NCBI GenBank assembly: GCA_963665405.2
Contig: CAXXUH010000004.1
Coordinates: 558,001 to 622,000, forward strand
DNA: 64,000 nucleotides
From: G963665405 sp963665405
GTDB taxonomy: Bacteria; Chloroflexota; Dehalococcoidia; Lucifugimonadales; G963665405
Direction: 5' to 3'
Shown piece after piece: positions 17,553-26,166 of this stretch. Position numbers and translations under genes: made by a program. The notes below the pieces were generated by a model that worked only from the letters and a program-made list of their open reading frames with translations, was not told where the DNA came from and ran no database searches. Each line of letters starts with the position of its first letter. The stretch's first letter is position 1.

Positions 17553-18944
17553 ATGGATGAGCTGATCTATTCGTCGGCGACGACCCTCGCCCAGATGATC
17601 CGCGCCAAGAAGGCCTCGTCGGTGGAGGTCGTGGAGGCGTACCTGCGACGGATCGAGGAGGTGAACCCCAAAATCAACGCCGTCGTCCAGCTCCTGGCCG
17701 AGCCGGCCCTGAGTCGAGCAAGAGAGGCCGACGAGGCCACCTCCCGAGGAGAGTCCTGGGGGCCGTTGCACGGCGTCCCGGTCACCGCCAAGGACGCCAT
17801 CGAGATATCGGGCGTCCCGGCGACCGGTGGAACGAAGGGCAGGGCCTCGCACATCCCCACCCGCGACGCGACGGTCATAACCCGCCTTCGGGACGCCGGC
17901 GCGATAATACTCGGCAACACGAACGTTCCGGAGCTGTGCCTAGCCGGCGAGAGCGATAACCTCATATACGGGAGGTCGAACAATCCGTACGACCTCTCCC
18001 GCACGCCCGGCGGTAGCAGCGGCGGCGAGGCGGCGAACATCGCCGCCGGGGGGTCCCCAATGGGGCTCGGCAGCGACGTGGGTGGCAGCATCCGGCAGCC
18101 AGCCCACTACTGCGGCATCGCCGGGATCAAGCCGACTACCGGCCGGGTCCCGACTACTGGACACTGGCCTCCGCTGAACGGGCTTCTCGGCCCTATGTTC
18201 CAGATCGGCCCGCTGGCCCGGCGTGTCGAGGATCTTGCTCTGGCCCTGCCCATCCTATCCGGCGTGGACTGGCACGACCCGTACGTCGTGCCCATACCTC
18301 TGGGAGAAAGCAGCAAGGTCGACGTCAAAACGGTGAGGGTCGCTTTCCTCACCGACGGCGGGGGCGGCGTGGAGACCGACGACGACACCAGGCAGGCAGT
18401 CGTCTCCGCCGCTCAGGCCCTAAGCGACGCTGGCGCCTCGGTCACTGAAGCCAGACCCACCGGATTCGTGGCCGGCTACGACCTCAAGAAAGCGGTGAAC
18501 CACGCAGACGGAGGAGTCGGCGTGCGTCGGCTTCTGGAGGAGGCCGGTACGACCGAGACCCATGCTCTCATACGGTGGCTGCAGGACCTCGACGAAGCCT
18601 CCGCGCTGTCGGGCCCCGAGCTCGCCGATCTGCTGGCCAGGCTCGACACGTGGCGCAGCGGGATGCTGTCGTTTATGGAGGACTACGATGCGATCCTCTC
18701 GCCGACCTGGGCAACGCCGGCCGTGCCCCATGGAACCGTGCTCGACGGGTGGCCGTGGGTGAGCTTCACCCTTCACCACAACCTGACCGGATGGCCAGCC
18801 GCGGTCGTTCGGGCGGGCACGTCATCGGGCGGTCTGCCCATCGGCGTCCAGATCGCGGCACGGCCGTGGAGAGAGGACGTGGCGCTGGTCCTGGCCCATC
18901 GCGTCGAAGAGGCGCTGGGGGGGTGGAAGCCACCGCCGCTCTGA
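17553..18944 (+). CDS. Amidase, amidase-signature family
   Basis: A 463-residue hydrolase with the Ser-cisSer-Lys triad: K80 in VTAKDAI, S155 in PGGSSGGEA and S179 in GSDVGGSIRQPA. These enzymes hydrolyse amides, nitrile-derived amides or related substrates; the specificity here is unknown. It is unlikely to be GatA because no gatB or gatC is adjacent and the C-terminal half is divergent. The ATG at 17553 has GGAGGAG five bases upstream, which rules out the longer reading frame beginning at 17397. It stands alone between repeat regions. Confidence 0.88.
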   Translation: MDELIYSSATTLAQMIRAKKASSVEVVEAYLRRIEEVNPKINAVVQLLAEPALSRAREADEATSRGESWGPLHGVPVTAKDAIEISGVPATGGTKGRASHIPTRDATVITRLRDAGAIILGNTNVPELCLAGESDNLIYGRSNNPYDLSRTPGGSSGGEAANIAAGGSPMGLGSDVGGSIRQPAHYCGIAGIKPTTGRVPTTGHWPPLNGLLGPMFQIGPLARRVEDLALALPILSGVDWHDPYVVPIPLGESSKVDVKTVRVAFLTDGGGGVETDDDTRQAVVSAAQALSDAGASVTEARPTGFVAGYDLKKAVNHADGGVGVRRLLEEAGTTETHALIRWLQDLDEASALSGPELADLLARLDTWRSGMLSFMEDYDAILSPTWATPAVPHGTVLDGWPWVSFTLHHNLTGWPAAVVRAGTSSGGLPIGVQIAARPWREDVALVLAHRVEEALGGWKPPPL

Positions 18945-18947
18945 GGA

Positions 18948-19215
18948 AATTCGGAGTGTGCAGATCCCGACAAGTCGGGATCGCAAGGAGTCTGAGAGGT
19001 TTCCCCGGTCAGGGGGCCTTCCCAGAACATCTCCGGTAGGATCCCGAATATGGGGTGTGCAGAGGGGCACAGCTCCTTTGTCCGGAGTCTGAGAGGTTTC
19101 CCTGGTCAGGGGGCCTTCTCAGAACATCTCCGGCGGGATCCCGAATATGGGGTGTGCAGAGGGGCGAAGCCCCTTTTCAAGGAGTCTGAGGGTGTCCCTC
19201 AGAAATCATATCCCT
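18948..19215 (+). repeat. Three tandem type A hairpin repeats (A2-A4)
   Basis: Three units with a period of about 97 bp, with lead sequences at 18954, 19050 and 19147. The first unit has the stem atcccgac/gtcgggat. The second and third carry the aggggc-type first stem, with reduced pairing in the second (cacagctcct). Each continues with gagtctgag. The ctgagggtgtccctcag stem is complete only in the last unit. Units are joined by a spacer containing cagggggccttctcagaacatctccgg. No gene is visible in the gap 18945-19264. Confidence 0.85.
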
Positions 19216-19264
19216 CTTCATTTGGGGGTGGGGCTCGATAGGGTGACCGGCAAGGAGGATAGAC

Positions 19265-20293
19265 ATGACGTCAGACACTCAGCGCAATGCCTTCGTGTAC
19301 GTGGGGATGGCCGGCGAGGGAGGCTCGCCGGGGCACGGACTGTGTCGGATGGACACCGGCGGCGGGCCGTGGACGCGGCTCTCCGGCGGCCTGCCTGCCG
19401 ACCCAGAGGTCCGCTCGATAGCCCTGCATCCGAGCGATCCGGACATCGTCTTCGCGGCCACGCACGACGGGGTCTACCGGTCCTCCGACCGTGGGGATAG
19501 CTGGAAGAAGACGGCCGTCCCCGGAACGCCCGGTGCCGCGTGGTCCCTGATGTTCCATCCCAACGACCCCAGGGTCATGTTCGCCGGTTTCGAATCGGCC
19601 CAGGTCTACCGGACCGGCGACGGCGGAGATACCTGGACGCCGCTAAAGGTCGACGTGGAGTTCCCCAGCGCGACCATGGTGCCCAAGGAGACTCCAAAGC
19701 GCATCATCGGACTGTCGGCCGACCCGGCCTACCCCGACGAGATGTACGGAGCGGTGGAGGTCGGCGGCCTGATTCGCAGCCTGGACGGCGGCGAAAGCTG
19801 GGAGGCCGTCACCGATGGACTCTACGTCAACGACGACTCGATAGACGTCCACGGCGTGGTTGCCAGCCGAGCCGAGCCGCACACCGTACTCATCATCACC
19901 CGCATCGGCATGTTCAAGAGCACGGATCGTGGCGAGCACTGGCGGCACGTCGGGGTCGAGAAGCTCGGGCCCAGGGGCACCTACTGCCGCTCGCTTCGCG
20001 AAGCTCCCGACGAACCGCGAACCCTGTACCTCGCCTGCGGCGCCGCCTTCGGCGGCAAAGTCGGGGCGGTATACCGGAGTCGCGATCTGGGCGAGACGTG
20101 GGACAGGCTCGATCTGGGTGCGACTCCGAGCAGCACTCTGTTCGGGGTCGCCGTTAACCCATCGCAGCCCACACAGATATTCTGCTGCTCCCGAGACGGG
20201 GAGGTGTTCGCTACCGCCGATGGCGGCGCAACGTGGGACGCCCACCCTCTGCCGGCCTCGGCGAGCGAGGTACGGGCCATCGCCTGCGGGTAA
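19265..20293 (+). CDS. Asp-box (BNR) repeat beta-propeller protein
   Basis: A 342-residue protein built from repeated Asp-boxes: SSDRGDSWK, TGDGGDTWT, SLDGGESWE, STDRGEHWR, SRDLGETWD and TADGGATWD. Each is preceded by a hydrophobic strand (IALHPSDPDIVFAATHDGVYR), which predicts a six- or seven-bladed propeller like sialidases, sortilins and YCF48-like proteins. No signal peptide is seen, so it is probably cytosolic or non-classically exported. No catalytic residues of sialidases are evident, so I do not assign an enzymatic role. AAGGAGG precedes the ATG at ideal spacing. Confidence 0.8.
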   Translation: MTSDTQRNAFVYVGMAGEGGSPGHGLCRMDTGGGPWTRLSGGLPADPEVRSIALHPSDPDIVFAATHDGVYRSSDRGDSWKKTAVPGTPGAAWSLMFHPNDPRVMFAGFESAQVYRTGDGGDTWTPLKVDVEFPSATMVPKETPKRIIGLSADPAYPDEMYGAVEVGGLIRSLDGGESWEAVTDGLYVNDDSIDVHGVVASRAEPHTVLIITRIGMFKSTDRGEHWRHVGVEKLGPRGTYCRSLREAPDEPRTLYLACGAAFGGKVGAVYRSRDLGETWDRLDLGATPSSTLFGVAVNPSQPTQIFCCSRDGEVFATADGGATWDAHPLPASASEVRAIACG

Positions 20294-20644
20294 GCCGCTG
20301 GACTCGGCCCACCCACCCGACGGCGGCGGCGAGATTGGCCTCTCGATTGGCCGGCGGTCGCTTGACCGCGATCGCACCGCGCTTATACTGACCTGTACCG
20401 CGGGGAGACCGCCGGCACGAGCCGGGACGTCAGTAAGTGTCGCCGGCGTCACCCCTGCCCAAGCCAACAACCTGTCAAGCCGATGAGACCTCCTACATCC
20501 GGGACGCCGCAACTCTTGACCAGCCGGCGAGAGCCGCCCCCATCGGCAGGACTCCGTTTCTAGAGCACCGCATATTCGATCCTGGCCCTGTCACGGCGCC
20601 GCGGATATCCGAGCCCGGCTGATGCGCCTCGAAAGGCCCAAGTC
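20294..20644. other. Intergenic region without visible gene
   Basis: About 350 bases between the BNR gene and the broken Pro/Thr protein gene. I see no coding frame with protein-like composition, no tRNA, no type A or B repeat and no clear promoter. Confidence 0.5.
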
Positions 20645-21310
20645 GTGAGAGCTCCTTTACCGGCAGTTGCCGCGGCTCTGGCCGCCGGCCGAGGCCGCAT
20701 CGGGACCCTCGTGGGAATCGGCGGGCTCCTCTTCGGCATCGGCCTCCTCGGCTTGTCCGGCTGGCTCCCCCGCACGGCGAGCGGCGGACCTCCTCCCTTC
20801 GTCCTCGACGGCGAGTTCGACGAATGGGAAGGCGTTCAGGTCGAGGCCGACGCTTTCGGGGACTCGACCAGCCACGACGCCGACATCAAGCTCATGAAAT
20901 GGGGCGTGAACCCCCATGAGCCGTTCGTCTACTTCCTCGTAGAGCGATACACAACCGACGGGTTGCCCTTCGACGAAACCAACGGACAGGCGCCATCGGT
21001 GCGATACCGGCTCCAAATATCGAAAGCCGATATCGAGGCCGAGGACGGCGAGTCGCCAACGGTGACGGTGACATACCTGCCGAAGAAGAATAGAAGCCGG
21101 GTAAGGGTCGACATCGATGACGGCGGGGAGGATGACGACGGCGTGGTGGACTTCCTGGTGGGAGAAATTTTCCAGAAGTCGCAGCAGATGACTGGGACGA
21201 CGAGGACGATGAAGATGGCGAGGATGACGAAGATGACCGGGACGAGGACGATGAAGACGACGCCCTCGGGGATTGGGGCGACAGCAGGGAAGAGGGAGGA
21301 CTCCGAGTAG
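20645..21310 (+). pseudogene. Broken Pro/Thr-stalk membrane protein, N-terminal part
   Basis: The frame opens with a signal/anchor helix (IGTLVGIGGLLFGIGLLGL), then a DOMON/CBM9-like beta domain beginning LDGEFDEWEG and running to about residue 175 (TYLPKKNRSRVRVDIDD). At the TTTT run 21168-21171 the sense frame is lost. With one extra T the sequence reads on as IFPEVAADDWDDEDDE and joins the downstream frame. As written it runs on in a wrong frame to a stop at 21308-21310. This is the first of three pieces of one ancestral gene ending at 23727. Confidence 0.7.
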
Positions 21311-22737
21311 AGTTCCGTGTCCCATTTGACGCGCTCGGAGTCGGTCGGGGAGATACCATACGGTTTTCGGTGGAGACCCGCCCCAACGATAGACTGCCGG
21401 ACTCCGGCACGATCGAGTGGACCGTTCCCGAGGCGCCAACCCCGACGCCGACGCCTGCCCCAACCGCTACACCGACGGCCGCACTCACTCCTACACCGAC
21501 GCCAACGCCTACACCTACAGGAACCCTCACCCCCACGGCTACGCTCACGCCCACTCCGACGCCTACGCCTACGCCTACGCCCACGGGGACGCTGACTCCC
21601 ACGGCCACGGCCACGCCGACGGGCACCCTGACTCCCACACCTATGCCAACGCCCACACCTACAGGAACCCTCACCCCCACGGCCACGCTCACGCCCACTC
21701 CGACGCCTACGCCTACGCCTACGCCTACGCCTACGCCCACGGGCACCCTGACTCCCACGCCAACGCCAACGCCCACACCTACGGGAACCCTCACCCCCAC
21801 GGCCACGCTCACGCCCACTCCGACTCCCACACCTACGCCTACGGGGACACTGACTCCCACGGCCACAGCCACCCCCACGGGTACTCCTACGATTACCCCG
21901 ACTGCGACCAGGACTCCCAAACCGAAGGTGACGTCGACTCCGACCGAGACGCCCACGCCGACGCTGACCCCAACGCCGACGACGACGCCAACGCCCACCG
22001 GTGCGCCTCCGCCTCCGCCGCCTCCACCTCCGCCCAGACAAACTGCGACTCCGACTCCCACCCAGACGCCCACGGCCACGCCGACACCCACCCCAACGGC
22101 CACGTCCACACCGACGCCCACACCGACCGCCACGCCCTCGGGGTTGCAGCCGGTCCGGACGTCCCGTCCGCCGGTCGAATTTACCCCCGGGTGGGAACCG
22201 CCACCGAGCGCCACACCGACAGGTGTTGCCGCCCTCACGCAGACACCCACGCCGAAACCGGTCACGCCGACCCCCGCGCCGACAATCCAGCCGACGGCGA
22301 CCCAAGAGCCTGTAAGGACGCCGATACGAACCGCAGAGTCTACACCGACGACGGCTCCCACGCCGTCTCCGACCGCAATCCCGACAGCCACACATTCGCC
22401 CGTCCCGACGCCGACTCCAACGACAACGCCGAGTCCTGCGTCGGAGCGGGAAATTCCCCCGAGCCCGACGCCCACCCCGCCGGGTGAGCGCGGGACGATA
22501 CTGATCGAGCAGACGATCGGCCCCGACGGAGGAGTCATCGGCAGCGATGATGCCATGGTCGTCATCACGTTCCCAACGGGAGCGGTATCGACGCCGATGC
22601 TGCTCAGGGTTCGAAGGCTCGAAAGGGGACTGGTCACCGTGCCCGCGCTGCCCGAGGACGTCGCCGGAGGAGACACCCTTCTCGAAATTGAGCTGGCGAC
22701 GCTCGATGGACGACCCGCCGGCGGGCTACTCAGGTAG
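21172..22737 (+). pseudogene. Broken Pro/Thr-stalk membrane protein, middle part (PT repeat stalk)
   Basis: In the restored frame an acidic segment (DDEDDEDGEDD) and the end of a beta domain (LRVEFRVPFDALGV) lead to about 330 residues dominated by TPTPTP, TPTGTL and similar units, with a run of about ten prolines near 22010. A beta domain (GTILIEQTIGPDGGVIGSDD) then begins. Such stalks are common on surface proteins of Chloroflexota. An in-frame TAG at 22735-22737 interrupts the beta domain, which continues without a gap in the same frame. A GTG at 21370 could start a shorter product. Antisense frames here are Gly/Val shadows. Confidence 0.7.
21440..22140 (+). repeat. Low-complexity Pro/Thr codon repeat tract
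   Basis: Short degenerate units of ccnacn and acnccn, with longer recurring blocks that encode TPTGTLTPTATLTPTPTP. The tract is prone to slippage and to misassembly. Confidence 0.8.
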
Positions 22738-23727
22738 GTGCGTCTCTGCGTCAGGCACAGCGAGGCGGACGCGGAGGCGGTGGACGGGGAGATCGAGCGT
22801 CTGACACTCGGGCGCTACGACACGGACCTCGAAAGATGGGAGATCTTCCAACCCGGCGAGGCCGACGACGCTATATGTGTTGAGACCCTCCGCTTCAGCC
22901 TCTGGATGATCGTGGGAGCGGCGCCGCCCGAACCGGCGGCGGCCGGTGGCATCGGCGCGTGGTGGGTGCTCGTCGGCGTCGGTGCCGCCCTGTTCGGCGC
23001 CGGCGGAGCGACGCTCCTTGTTCGCCACCGCGGCTCGAGACGAGACCGGCCCGGCTCGGTCCCGGACACCGAGGAAGAGGAGGCCCCGACCGCGCACCCG
23101 CCGGTCGACGGCACAGCTGCTCAGGCGGCACCGGTCGAGAGTCCACCTGACGAGGCCCGGCGCCACCTGCGGCATGCGCTGCTGGCCGCATCCAGGGCCG
23201 TCGCCTCCCTCCGCACCCCGGAATCCTCGCCGGTCGAGGCCAGCCAACGGATCGCCACCGAGCTGGACGCAGCCCTCGAACCGATCGCCCGGTGCACGGC
23301 AAGAGAACGGATTCAGCTACTGACGCGTCTGCGGGCCACCGGCGCCGAGATGGAGAGGGTGCTCGATCGTGAGCTCGACCGGTCGATAGCCTCAGCCCAG
23401 GTCCTCGTCGTGAACGATCTCATGGAGGCGCGGCGGATCAGCAGGCTGGCCCAGCTGACCGCCCTCACCATCCAGGGGGACGAGACGTTGCCGGCCGGTC
23501 CAACGGACTGGAGTCAGACCAGAGTGAGCATCAGCGGGCGAGCCGAGGAGGTGCGCGGCAGGACCCTCACGATCGCCGGAGCTCGCGTGGTAATCGCGCG
23601 GGACATCGAGCTCGAACGCTCGCCGTCGCCCGGAGACCTGATCGAGGTCGCCGGCGAGCTCGGTCCTGGGGCGACCCTCTTCGCCACGCGGGTCCGGGTC
23701 ATTCGGGAGAGCGAGCCAACCGGGTGA
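22738..23727 (+). pseudogene. Broken Pro/Thr-stalk membrane protein, C-terminal part
   Basis: This piece directly follows the TAG and is in the same frame. It completes the beta domain (VRLCVRHSEADAEAV, RYDTDLERWEIFQ, CVETLRFSLWMIV). Next come one membrane helix (WWVLVGVGAALFGAGGATLLV), an acidic/proline linker, a helical cytosolic region (about residues 135-250) and a C-terminal DUF5666-like beta domain (VSISGRAEEVRGRTLTIAG). The GTG at 22738 has no ribosome binding site, so independent translation is unlikely. The topology predicts an exported stalk with a cytosolic tail. Confidence 0.68.
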
Positions 23728-23780
23728 TCCTCGGAGCTAGGGCCGGGCCTGACCGGTGACCGGTCGACAGTCTCTAGAAA

Positions 23781-24551
23781 CTATTTGGCGAGGATGCCCC
23801 CGTCGACGACCAGCTCCGCTCCCGTGACGTACGACGACTCGTCCGAGGCGAGGTAGAGGATGCAGTAGGCTATCTCGTCCGCCGTGCCGATCCTGCCCAG
23901 CGGAGCCTCCTTCTCCCATAGCTTGACCCACTCCGGGTCGGACATGAGCCACTGCGCCTGTGCGGTATCGGCGTTGCCGGGGTGGATGGAGTTGACCCTG
24001 ATGCCCTCCGCCCCATACTGGATCGCGCACGCCTTCGTGAGGTTGCGGATGGCTCCCTTCGCCGCAGAGTACTCCGCGCTGCGGCACCCGACGATCCCGT
24101 GCATCGACGACATGTTGACGATCGACCCTCCACCGGCCCGCCGCATCTCTGGTACGGCGTGTTTCGTCCCGAGGAAAGTCCCGGTGGTGTGGATCGCCAG
24201 CATGCGTTCCCAGCGCTCGATCGGGGTGTCCTCGACCTTGTCCGCCGGAGAGGTTATCCCGGCGCTGTTGACCAGGACGTCCAGCCTGCCGAAGTGCGAG
24301 ACCGTGGTCGCCACCGCGTTTCGCCAGTCCTGCTCCCGCCTGACCTCCAGGGGGACGAACAGCGCTTCCGCCCCGGTCTCGCGTATCTGGGCGGCGGTCT
24401 TCTCGCCTAGCTCCCTGTTGATGTCCCCGAGTACGACCCTCGCGCCTTCACGAGCGAAGACCCAGGCGGTGGCTCCCCCGAACCCCATCTTCTCTCCCCT
24501 GATGCCCGCGGCGGCACCAGAGATGAGGGCGACCTTTCCTTCCAAGCGCAT
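23781..24551 (-). CDS. Short-chain dehydrogenase/reductase
   Basis: A 256-residue SDR. The cofactor loop is ISGAAAGIRGEKMGFGGATA, with about seven extra residues inside the usual TGxxxGIG motif. The NSAG motif (VLVNSAGIT) and the catalytic Ser (VNMSSMHG), Tyr-x3-Lys (EYSAAKGA) and C-terminal VDGGILAK are present. Substrate unknown. A Shine-Dalgarno AAGGAGT precedes the ATG. It lies just downstream of mdh on the same strand (66 bases) and may be cotranscribed. Confidence 0.87.
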   Translation of the reverse strand: MRLEGKVALISGAAAGIRGEKMGFGGATAWVFAREGARVVLGDINRELGEKTAAQIRETGAEALFVPLEVRREQDWRNAVATTVSHFGRLDVLVNSAGITSPADKVEDTPIERWERMLAIHTTGTFLGTKHAVPEMRRAGGGSIVNMSSMHGIVGCRSAEYSAAKGAIRNLTKACAIQYGAEGIRVNSIHPGNADTAQAQWLMSDPEWVKLWEKEAPLGRIGTADEIAYCILYLASDESSYVTGAELVVDGGILAK

Positions 24552-24617
24552 CTTGACTCCTTGGGTCTGGCAATCAGGTGGCGCCGAGGATCGACGAACG
24601 ATCCCGGCTGCTCCTGC

Positions 24618-25550
24618 TCAGGTCGCCGCCCTCATCACCTCGACCAGCTCGGCAACCGACTCGGCAGACTTCTTGAGGGCCGACGCCTCGTCCGGCGTCA
24701 GGTCGAACTCCACGATCTCCTCCACCCCGTTGGCACCGAGCTTGACCGGCACGCCGACGTACAGGCCATCGATCCCGTATTCGCCCTCAAGGTAGGCGGT
24801 GCAGGGGAGTATCTGCTTCTTGTCGAAGAGTATCGACTCGACCATCTGGGCGATCGCCGCCGACGGGGCATAGTAGGCGCTCCCCGTCTTCAACAGACCG
24901 ACGATCTCGGCTCCCCCGTCGCGCGCGCGCTGGACGATCTCATAGAGCCGCTGCTTCGACAGCAGCTTCGCGATCGGGGTTCCCCCGACGGTCGTGTTGC
25001 CGACCAGAGGCACCATGGTGTCGCCGTGACCGCCAAGGACGAAGGCCGTTACCGCCTCGACCGACACGCCGAGCTCCGTCGCGAGGAAGCTCCTGAACCG
25101 CGCGGTATCGAGAATCCCCGCCATCCCGAGGACGCGCTTATGCGGAAACCCGCTCACCTGGAGGGCCCGTTGGGCCATCGCGTCCAGCGGATTGGTGACG
25201 ACCAGGAGGATGCACGCCGGGGACCGGGAGGATACCTCCTGGACGACGGCCGTTACGATCTTCATGTTGGTGAGGAGCAGGTCGTCGCGGCTCATTCCGG
25301 GCTTCCTGGCCACCCCGGAGGTCACGACGACCACGTCGGAGTCGGCCGTTTCGGCATAGCCGTTGGTGCCGATTATCGACGCGTCGCTGCCCAGCACCGG
25401 ACCGGACTCCAGCATGTCCAGCGCCTTGCCCTGGGGCAGCCCGTCGATGATGTCGACGAGCACCACGTCGGCGTACCCCTTGTCGAAGATTCGCTGGGCG
25501 GCCGTCGCGCCGACGTTTCCGGCGCCCACGACAGTGACCTTGCTTCTCAT
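24618..25550 (-). CDS. mdh: Malate dehydrogenase
   Basis: A 310-residue LDH-like NAD-dependent malate dehydrogenase. GAGNVGA (9-15) binds NAD, and DIIDGLPQGKALDM follows with the acidic residue that selects NAD. The substrate loop has ARKPGMSRDDLL with the Arg typical of malate enzymes, and the catalytic His lies in GGHGDTMVPL. It interconverts malate and oxaloacetate, linking the SdhABE complex and the oxaloacetate-forming carboxyltransferase encoded nearby. AAGGAG precedes the ATG. Confidence 0.94.
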   Translation of the reverse strand: MRSKVTVVGAGNVGATAAQRIFDKGYADVVLVDIIDGLPQGKALDMLESGPVLGSDASIIGTNGYAETADSDVVVVTSGVARKPGMSRDDLLLTNMKIVTAVVQEVSSRSPACILLVVTNPLDAMAQRALQVSGFPHKRVLGMAGILDTARFRSFLATELGVSVEAVTAFVLGGHGDTMVPLVGNTTVGGTPIAKLLSKQRLYEIVQRARDGGAEIVGLLKTGSAYYAPSAAIAQMVESILFDKKQILPCTAYLEGEYGIDGLYVGVPVKLGANGVEEIVEFDLTPDEASALKKSAESVAELVEVMRAAT

Positions 25551-25607
25551 CTGGCTACGCTCCTTGAGAAATATGGCCTATCAGGGTCTTCAGACACTCC
25601 GTCGACC

Positions 25608-25725
25608 ATCCCCCTGGCCCCCTTCCTGGCCAGGAAGGGGCGGTACAGAGAAAACTGAGGGAAACCCTCAGACCCCTTGCAAAGGGGCTCCGCCCCTCTG
25701 CACACCCCATATTTCATCATCCTGC
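25608..25725 (-). repeat. Type A hairpin repeat, copy A5
   Basis: A full copy in minus orientation between the PHA-system gene and mdh. It contains the tggccaggaagg palindrome, the ctgagggaaaccctcag stem and the aggggctccgcccct stem followed by ctgcacacccc. Confidence 0.85.
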
Positions 25726-25762
25726 CAAGGTATAGGGTACCGGGTATAGCGTTCACTCAGCC

Positions 25763-26053
25763 TCACAGCATCTGGTCCAGCTCGCGCTCGACGCTCGAGC
25801 GGACCGTGCCCTCGAACAGCTTCGCGGCGAACGGCAGATCGAGGTCGAGGACGACGTCACTGTCTGTAACGTCGAGCGTTCCCTTGATGGTGAAGCCGAG
25901 GGCCCCGAACGAGAACCGCATCGTATCGCCGTGCCATTCGTGTACAGGGTCCGACAGCCGCTGGCCGTACTGTTCGATCAGCTTGGGCAGCAGGCCCTGC
26001 ACCTTGCTCTTCGCAGCCTGTTTCGTCATCCTGTGCTTTCTGGTGATCTTCAT
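25763..26053 (-). CDS. Polyhydroxyalkanoic acid system family protein
   Basis: A 96-residue protein resembling the PHA_gran_rgn family (PF09650). It has the pattern MKITRKHRMTKQAAKSKV, then LIEQYG, WHGDTMRFSF and a beta-rich C-terminal half ending LFEGTVRSSVERELDQML. These small proteins occur near polyester granule genes in some bacteria, but their biochemical role is unclear, and no PHA synthase is in the window. I start at the ATG at 26053. An upstream in-frame start would add 48 Arg-rich residues without family similarity. Confidence 0.72.
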   Translation of the reverse strand: MKITRKHRMTKQAAKSKVQGLLPKLIEQYGQRLSDPVHEWHGDTMRFSFGALGFTIKGTLDVTDSDVVLDLDLPFAAKLFEGTVRSSVERELDQML

Positions 26054-26166
26054 AGTCCGCTCGGTGATCAGTCTTTGGCGACGGAGATCGGAACGTTTGT
26101 GGCCTGCCCGACCGCCCAGAAGGCGCTGATTCGGGGTCTCCCCCAAACCCCGGCGCAGGGGGGAGA

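Noticed and set aside
18948..19215. Three regularly spaced repeats resembling a CRISPR array
   Set aside because: The units are about 97 bp, are made of palindromes, recur singly across the window and have no cas genes or unique spacers of constant length.
21160..21180. Programmed -1 frameshift at gaaattttcc
   Set aside because: The zero-frame codons ATT TTC do not form an X XXY YYZ slippery heptamer; a lost T in the homopolymer is simpler.
20892..22676. A 594-codon minus-strand frame rich in Gly and Val
   Set aside because: It is the exact antisense shadow of the Pro/Thr codon tract; its composition follows from ccn/acn codons and it has no domain outside the repeat.
22735..22737. Recoding of TAG (pyrrolysine or readthrough)
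   Set aside because: No pyl genes or readthrough context are visible, and the gene already has an independent frameshift.
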